Origin: Candidatus Sumerlaeota bacterium
GTDB taxonomy: Bacteria; Sumerlaeota; T1SED10-198M
Reading direction: 5' to 3'
NCBI GenBank assembly: GCA_003554345.1
Contig: PWGE01000294.1
Span: forward strand, 1-8,529
DNA: 8,529 nucleotides
The notes beneath the pieces were generated by a model. The model made no database searches, was not told where the DNA came from, and worked only from the letters and a program-made list of their open reading frames with translations. Position numbers and translations under genes: made by a program. Positions 5,243-8,529 of this stretch are shown here, one piece after another. Numbering within the stretch: position 1 is the stretch's first letter; every line of letters starts with the position of its first letter.

Positions 5243-6504
5243 TGGGAGTTTTAAGATATGCTGGGTTCGCTGAAGAAAGCGAGTTTGCACCCGAAAGTCC
5301 GCCTGATGCACAGTTCCATGTGGATAAAACATCTTCAAGTTTGGACACGCCCAGCGATGTTCAAATGATTTATGGTGGCGGTTTGAGCAGAAACGCTTTG
5401 CGCCACACTCCCGGCTACTACGCTCCTACTGGCAATGTTGCTTATGGAGCAGACATCAACACTTTAGTCCATATGTTGAAATGGGTTTTGGGTGGGTATG
5501 AGTTTGAAGAAGATTATAGCACAGTTGAAGTTACTGACGACAACGATACCATCAAAGTAATTGGAGAGGACAACAAGTTTGAAGTAGATAGCGACGCTAA
5601 CGGCAACAAGTTTGAGTTTGCAGTTCCCAAAGGTGTTAAGATTGAAGTGTCTGGGTTTGATAACAGCTATAACAACGGAACATTTACAGTTAAAGAAGCG
5701 ACCAGAGAATATATTAAAGTTGAGGAAGAAGACCTTGTAGATGAAGATGCAGGAGAGTCTGTAAGCATTGATTCTAAGAAGAATCTGCACGAAATCTATG
5801 GAACAACCGAAAGGATTTTGCCTTCGTTTACAACGAGGTTGGGGAAAGACCACTTTGAGCACGTTTTCGTTGGTTGCACGATAAACTCTTTGCAGTTGGA
5901 GGTTGAAGGTGAATTTGCTACCCTTACCGCAGAAGTTGTGTCGGCGAAGGATTCCAAAAGCGACATAAAAGAAACTGGGCATAAGATACCAACGCCTTAT
6001 CTGCTTGCTTTTCACAATGTTACCGTTACCTTGACCGATTCCGAAACAGGGCAATTCGTTGAACCGAATCAGGTTAAATCTTTGAGCTTAGACATCAACA
6101 ACAATGTTGGAGAAGATTCGGGTCGGGCACTCGGCAAGCGCCACCCTGTTCGCCTTGTTGCGGGAGAAAGAGAGGTAACTGCTGACATGAACCTGTTTTA
6201 TCAAGGTACCAAAGCAATAGAACAATTCTGGGGAGCAGAAGATGGCCCTGCCTATACAGGTGGAAAAGAATTTAGCGTTGACATCTCGATTGATTCCAGC
6301 CCGTATGGAAGTGCAAACATCTATCTTCCAGCTTGTATTTTTACGAACGTTGATACCCAACCTTCTGGTCGTGATGAGCTTGAGCAAAGCGTTGCAGTTC
6401 GTTCCTTTGTTGCAGAGCGAGAATTAACTGTTACTGGCGATACGCAGGTTACTGATGTTGTCATTGATATCGAAAACTATCACAAGGAGGTTGAGGCAGG
6501 CTAA
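5242..6504 (+). CDS. Major tail tube protein with inserted beta-rich domain
   Basis: 420 residues; ATG at 5242 overlaps the upstream stop (TAATG) and follows GAGGAGGG at 5228-5235. Residues 1-86 and about 183-420 resemble the Phage_tube_2-type tail tube family: an early 'GFAEESEFA' / 'PSDVQMIYGGGLSR' segment, then 'HEIYGTTERILPSFTTRLGK', 'EHVFVGCTINSLQLEVEGEF', and a final 'ERELTVTGDTQVTDVVI' strand. Tube monomers stack as hexamer rings that form the DNA conduit. Residues about 87-182 interrupt the core after 'LKWVLGGYEFE'. They form an extra acidic beta-rich segment (IEVSGFDNSYNNGTFTVKEA... YIKVEEEDL), similar to add-on domains found in tail proteins that read 'NdGtftV...'. This insert could project from the tail outer surface. 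No sheath gene precedes it, which argues for a non-contractile tail. Confidence 0.82.
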   Translation: MGVLRYAGFAEESEFAPESPPDAQFHVDKTSSSLDTPSDVQMIYGGGLSRNALRHTPGYYAPTGNVAYGADINTLVHMLKWVLGGYEFEEDYSTVEVTDDNDTIKVIGEDNKFEVDSDANGNKFEFAVPKGVKIEVSGFDNSYNNGTFTVKEATREYIKVEEEDLVDEDAGESVSIDSKKNLHEIYGTTERILPSFTTRLGKDHFEHVFVGCTINSLQLEVEGEFATLTAEVVSAKDSKSDIKETGHKIPTPYLLAFHNVTVTLTDSETGQFVEPNQVKSLSLDINNNVGEDSGRALGKRHPVRLVAGEREVTADMNLFYQGTKAIEQFWGAEDGPAYTGGKEFSVDISIDSSPYGSANIYLPACIFTNVDTQPSGRDELEQSVAVRSFVAERELTVTGDTQVTDVVIDIENYHKEVEAG

Positions 6505-6944
6505 TGAAATTTGATGAGCTTCAAAAGAAAATAGAGTTGGGCAAAGATAATGTTCAACAAGTTTATATCGAAGCATTGGAGGACTATGTTCCGATTAGGG
6601 AGCTTACCAAAAAAGAGCTTGTAGAATTGTCTGCCGAAGCAACCGAGCATATCAACGTTGAGTTCGATAAAGATGGCAACCCAACAATGAGCCTTACAAT
6701 GTCGAAACTTACCAAGAACGAAGCAAAGGTTGACGCTAAAGCTGTGATTTATGGACTTGAAGTTGAGGGCAAAGGGAAGCTGACCGTTGATTATGTCCTT
6801 GATAACTGGAAGTCGTCTGCTGTTGAGGAAATTGCTCAGGCAATTTATAATATTACAGGCGAGAACCCAAAAGAATCTGTTAGGAAGAACAAAAAGAACA
6901 AAACAATATCCGAGGTAGAAGGAGATTCTTTTCGTACCCAGTGA
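6504..6944 (+). CDS. Tail assembly chaperone (gpG-like)
   Basis: 146 residues; ATG at 6504 overlaps the upstream stop (TAATG), with AAGGAGG at 6484-6490. The protein is small, charged and mostly helical, starting 'MKFDELQKKIELGKDNVQQV' with 'VPIRELTKKELVELSAEA' next, as in many tail assembly chaperones that hold the tape measure protein before the tube forms around it. The middle 'MSLTMSKLTKNEAKVDAKAV' and 'LTVDYVLDNW..SAVEEIAQAIYNI' also fit. Its place between tube and tape measure genes is the standard place for gene G. The zero frame ends with three tandem TGA codons (6942-6950). A fraction of ribosomes likely shift +1 near codon 143 to make a longer G-T product (next entry). Confidence 0.8.
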   Translation: MKFDELQKKIELGKDNVQQVYIEALEDYVPIRELTKKELVELSAEATEHINVEFDKDGNPTMSLTMSKLTKNEAKVDAKAVIYGLEVEGKGKLTVDYVLDNWKSSAVEEIAQAIYNITGENPKESVRKNKKNKTISEVEGDSFRTQ

Positions 6945-6950
6945 TGATGA
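6919..6950 (+). promoter_or_regulatory. Predicted +1 programmed frameshift signal (SD-like, TTT_C, tandem stops)
   Basis: AAGGAG (6919-6924) is followed, 5 nt later, by the zero-frame codon TTT (6930-6932) and then C. The Phe tRNA can slip from TTT to TTC (6931-6933), a stable re-pairing. Among all zero-frame codons from 6915 to 6941, only this one re-pairs fully after a +1 step. Three zero-frame TGA codons follow (6942-6950). The T frame has a TAG at 6916-6918, so the shift must occur after it. The layout resembles prfB, where an SD-like element just upstream promotes a +1 shift. A -1 shift would end at TAG 6992-6994 and gives no useful extension. Confidence 0.65.
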
Positions 6951-7200
6951 TATTCGAGATTTCGTTTGGACACAGCCCGGACAGGAAATTTTAGCACTCG
7001 ATATGCAAGGATATAAACTCGCTTTAACTCAAGGAGAGTTAACACCAATCCAATCTAAGTTTATCCTAATCGGCAATAAAGAGGTAAAAGAGCAGCAACA
7101 GCAGGGTCAATCAAAGGGCAAGCTACCCTTGACAGGAAACCCAGGGAAATCATCAGACAAGATGGCAGTAAAACAAATGATGAAAGGATTGAAAAGATAA
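6931..7200 (+). CDS. T-frame extension of tail assembly chaperone (made as gpG-T by +1 frameshift, 6504-7200)
   Basis: This frame is open from 6919 to TAA at 7198-7200 but has no ATG, GTG or TTG before 7003, and no good ribosome binding site before 7003. Entered by a +1 shift at TTT (codon 143 of G), it adds 88 residues and gives a G-T protein of about 231 residues. The extension starts VPSDDDIRDFVWTQPGQE, continues DMQGYKLALTQGELTPIQSK, and ends with a Gln/Lys-rich tail (KEQQQQGQSKGK ... MMKGLKR). Its stop overlaps the tape measure start (TAATG) in the same manner as the other junctions, which indicates that this frame is translated. In siphophages, G and G-T are both needed for tail assembly. 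A separate short gene from 7003 (65 residues) is the less likely alternative. Confidence 0.75.
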   Translation, partial: FVPSDDDIRDFVWTQPGQEILALDMQGYKLALTQGELTPIQSKFILIGNKEVKEQQQQGQSKGKLPLTGNPGKSSDKMAVKQMMKGLKR

Positions 7201-8529
7201 TGGCATCAGGCGTAATGGAAATTTTAATAAAAGCTAAAGACCAAGCTTCTGATGTCATGGAAAGCATCGGAGATGCTGGCTCGTCTGCGGCGCAGAAGCT
7301 CGAAGATAATTGGCTTGCAGTTACCGCAGTGGGCGCAGCTTTAGGGGCTGGAACCGAAGCTATGGCTCGGAAACAAGCTGACCTTACTGATGCTACAACT
7401 CGTGTTTCCAACGCTACCAGTATGAATGAAGATGAAACCCGCGAATTGGTTTCCAGTTTAACAGACGCTACGCTTGCCCATGACGAAGCACTTGAGATAA
7501 TGCACCAAGGACAACAGCAAGGTTTGGAAAGTGAAGAACAACTTGCGGATTATGTCGAAATGTGGGATACGGTCGGAGATGCTACAGGCGAAAACGCTGA
7601 AAGGTTAGCTGAAGCTTCTGCAGGGCTTCGCGCTATGGGCATTGATGCAGAAGACCAAGGCGAAGCTATGGACGCTTTGGGTCATGTTTTTGAAAATACC
7701 TCTATGGATGTTAGTGATTTTTTACAGATGTCAGAGCGTATTGGTCCAGAACTAAACGAGATGGGAATGGATGTTGACGATACCGCCGCGATAATGACCC
7801 ATTTAGACGAAAAATTTGGTTCTTCGCGGGTCGCTCAAAAAGAGTTTAGAAAAGCAGTTAACGACTCTGAAGGCGACATGGATAAGATGCGTGAACAGCT
7901 AGGTCTTTCTAAAGACGAAATGGAAAAATACTTAGGCGAGGTTGATGGTGGTAGCGAGATTTTAGAGAAGAACGCTGAAGACCACGCGGACACTCGAACC
8001 TTTATGGAAGACCTGCAACACTCCGCCGAAGATTTGCAATACAGATATGGTGATTTGATAGGGAGCGTTGGCGATTTAGCTCCGTTGATGATGGCTCTCG
8101 GTCCCGCCACAAAAGCAATCTCTGTAGCTAAAATAGGGCTGTCAAAGGCTTCTACAGTTTTAACCGCAGGATTCTGGAAGCAAGCCGCCGCGACTTGGGC
8201 TGCCTTAGCTCCTAAACTTGCGATAATTGCTGTTATCGCTTTGGTGGTCGCCGCGGTTTGGTATCTATGGAATAACTGGGAAGATGTTATGGATTGGCTT
8301 TCCAACGCAACAAAGGCGGTTGGTGAGTTTATTGTTGGTGTTTGGGAGTCGATAATTGACTTCTTCCGCGAGCTACCGGGACGAATATGGGAGTTCATAA
8401 CTGATTTGGTGGAAGGTATCTGGAATATCTTTAAGGACTACCACCCGATAGGATTGATTATTCAACATTGGGACGAGATTGTAGATTATATTTCCGAAGT
8501 GCCAGGTCGTGTTTGGGAGTTTCTCCAAG
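7200..8529 (+). CDS. Tail tape measure protein (3' truncated by window)
   Basis: The frame opens with ATG at 7200 (TAATG junction; AAAGGA at 7183-7188 upstream) and stays open for 443 codons to the window end. The start 'MASGVMEILIKAKDQASDVM' is typical of tape measure proteins. Residues about 70-250 fit the TP901-type tape measure core ('TSMNEDETRELVSSLTDAT', 'MGMDVDDTAAIMTHLDEKFG'). Residues 337-356 are a hydrophobic stretch (PKLAIIAVIALVVAAVWYLW) followed by WNNWEDVMDW, as in many Bacillota tape measures. After that come Trp-rich repeats with 'LPGRIWEFI' (392-400) and 'VPGRVWEFL' (434-442). The protein sets tail length and is packed inside the tube with help from G and G-T. Most of the protein lies beyond the window. 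Confidence 0.88.
   Translation, partial: MASGVMEILIKAKDQASDVMESIGDAGSSAAQKLEDNWLAVTAVGAALGAGTEAMARKQADLTDATTRVSNATSMNEDETRELVSSLTDATLAHDEALEIMHQGQQQGLESEEQLADYVEMWDTVGDATGENAERLAEASAGLRAMGIDAEDQGEAMDALGHVFENTSMDVSDFLQMSERIGPELNEMGMDVDDTAAIMTHLDEKFGSSRVAQKEFRKAVNDSEGDMDKMREQLGLSKDEMEKYLGEVDGGSEILEKNAEDHADTRTFMEDLQHSAEDLQYRYGDLIGSVGDLAPLMMALGPATKAISVAKIGLSKASTVLTAGFWKQAAATWAALAPKLAIIAVIALVVAAVWYLWNNWEDVMDWLSNATKAVGEFIVGVWESIIDFFRELPGRIWEFITDLVEGIWNIFKDYHPIGLIIQHWDEIVDYISEVPGRVWEFLQ
8363..8526 (+). repeat. Internal protein repeat in tape measure (PGR-[IV]-WEF units)
   Basis: Two units reading E-L/V-PGR-I/V-WEF (residues 391-399 and 433-441) recur with a 42-residue period in the translated tape measure protein. 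A related W-[ED]-[ED]-[VI]-[MV]-D-[WY]-[LI]-S segment occurs at residues 360-368 and 424-432. The second copy runs to the window edge, so more copies may follow. Such repeats are common in tape measures and scale with tail length. Confidence 0.5.

Noticed and set aside
5464-6054. Minus-strand open frame of 196 codons
   Set aside because: Fully inside the tail tube gene on the other strand. Odd composition (Phe/Cys/Asn rich), no domain; a shadow frame.
6897-6992. -1 frameshift in G at the A-rich stretch (AAAAAGAACAAAAC region)
   Set aside because: The -1 frame ends at TAG 6992-6994 after a short extension, does not reach the tape measure start, and no clean XXXYYYZ heptamer fits the G reading frame.
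7003-7200. Independent 65-residue gene starting at ATG 7003
   Set aside because: The frame is open back to 6919 with tail-chaperone-like coding, no convincing ribosome binding site precedes 7003, and the frameshift model explains the data better.
7835-8398. Minus-strand open frame of 187 codons
   Set aside because: Opposite the tape measure gene, Ser/Ala/Ile-rich as expected from reading its complement; a shadow frame.

Overview
The window is a plus-strand block of late structural genes from a tailed bacteriophage or prophage. It covers the head maturation, head-tail joining and tail-tube genes, and it starts inside one gene and ends inside another. The gene order (protease/scaffold, capsid, small head proteins, adaptor, gp10-like, tail terminator, tail tube, G/GT chaperones, tape measure) and the lack of a sheath gene before the tube gene point to a siphovirus-type, long non-contractile tail. 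Strong AGGAGG-type ribosome binding sites, medium GC and XkdF/HK97-type families suggest a Bacillota (clostridial-like) host. Many proteins are rich in Asp/Glu, which would fit a salt-adapted host, but this is only a hint. An archaeal host is not strictly excluded.

Layout. 1-198: C-terminal end of a protein with a textbook WD40 repeat. 229-747: small protein with an SbsA-type Ig-like (Big_5) domain. 789-2222: XkdF-type (S78_2) prohead protease with a long acidic coiled C-terminal part. A perfect internal ribosome binding site and in-frame ATG at 1893 predict a separate 109-residue scaffold protein. 2258-3250: HK97-fold major capsid protein. 3277-3579 and 3591-3845: two tandem paralogous small proteins, each a short beta-rich domain plus one C2H2 zinc finger. 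3838-4260: gp6-like head-tail adaptor. 4260-4775: HK97 gp10-like protein. 4775-5242: tail-terminator-like protein. 5242-6504: major tail tube protein with an inserted beta-rich domain of about 95 residues. 6504-6944: tail assembly chaperone G. 6931-7200: T-frame extension reached by a predicted +1 frameshift. 7200-8529: tape measure protein, truncated by the window end.

The protease/scaffold and capsid genes would build and mature the procapsid. The zinc-finger proteins sit where head decoration or accessory proteins are usually found. The adaptor, gp10-like and terminator proteins would join head to tail, and tube, G/GT and tape measure would build the tail. From 4260 on, every gene junction is TAATG (stop and start share one A) except the G to T step. 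That step has no start codon but has an SD-like AAGGAG, a TTT_C slip site and three tandem TGA stops, which resembles the prfB +1 frameshift signal.

The least ordinary items are the prfB-like +1 frameshift in the tail chaperone gene, the tandem zinc-finger head proteins, the nested scaffold start and the WD40 protein. No tRNA, CRISPR, IS element, clear promoter or clear terminator was seen, and no stretch over 300 bases lacks a gene.
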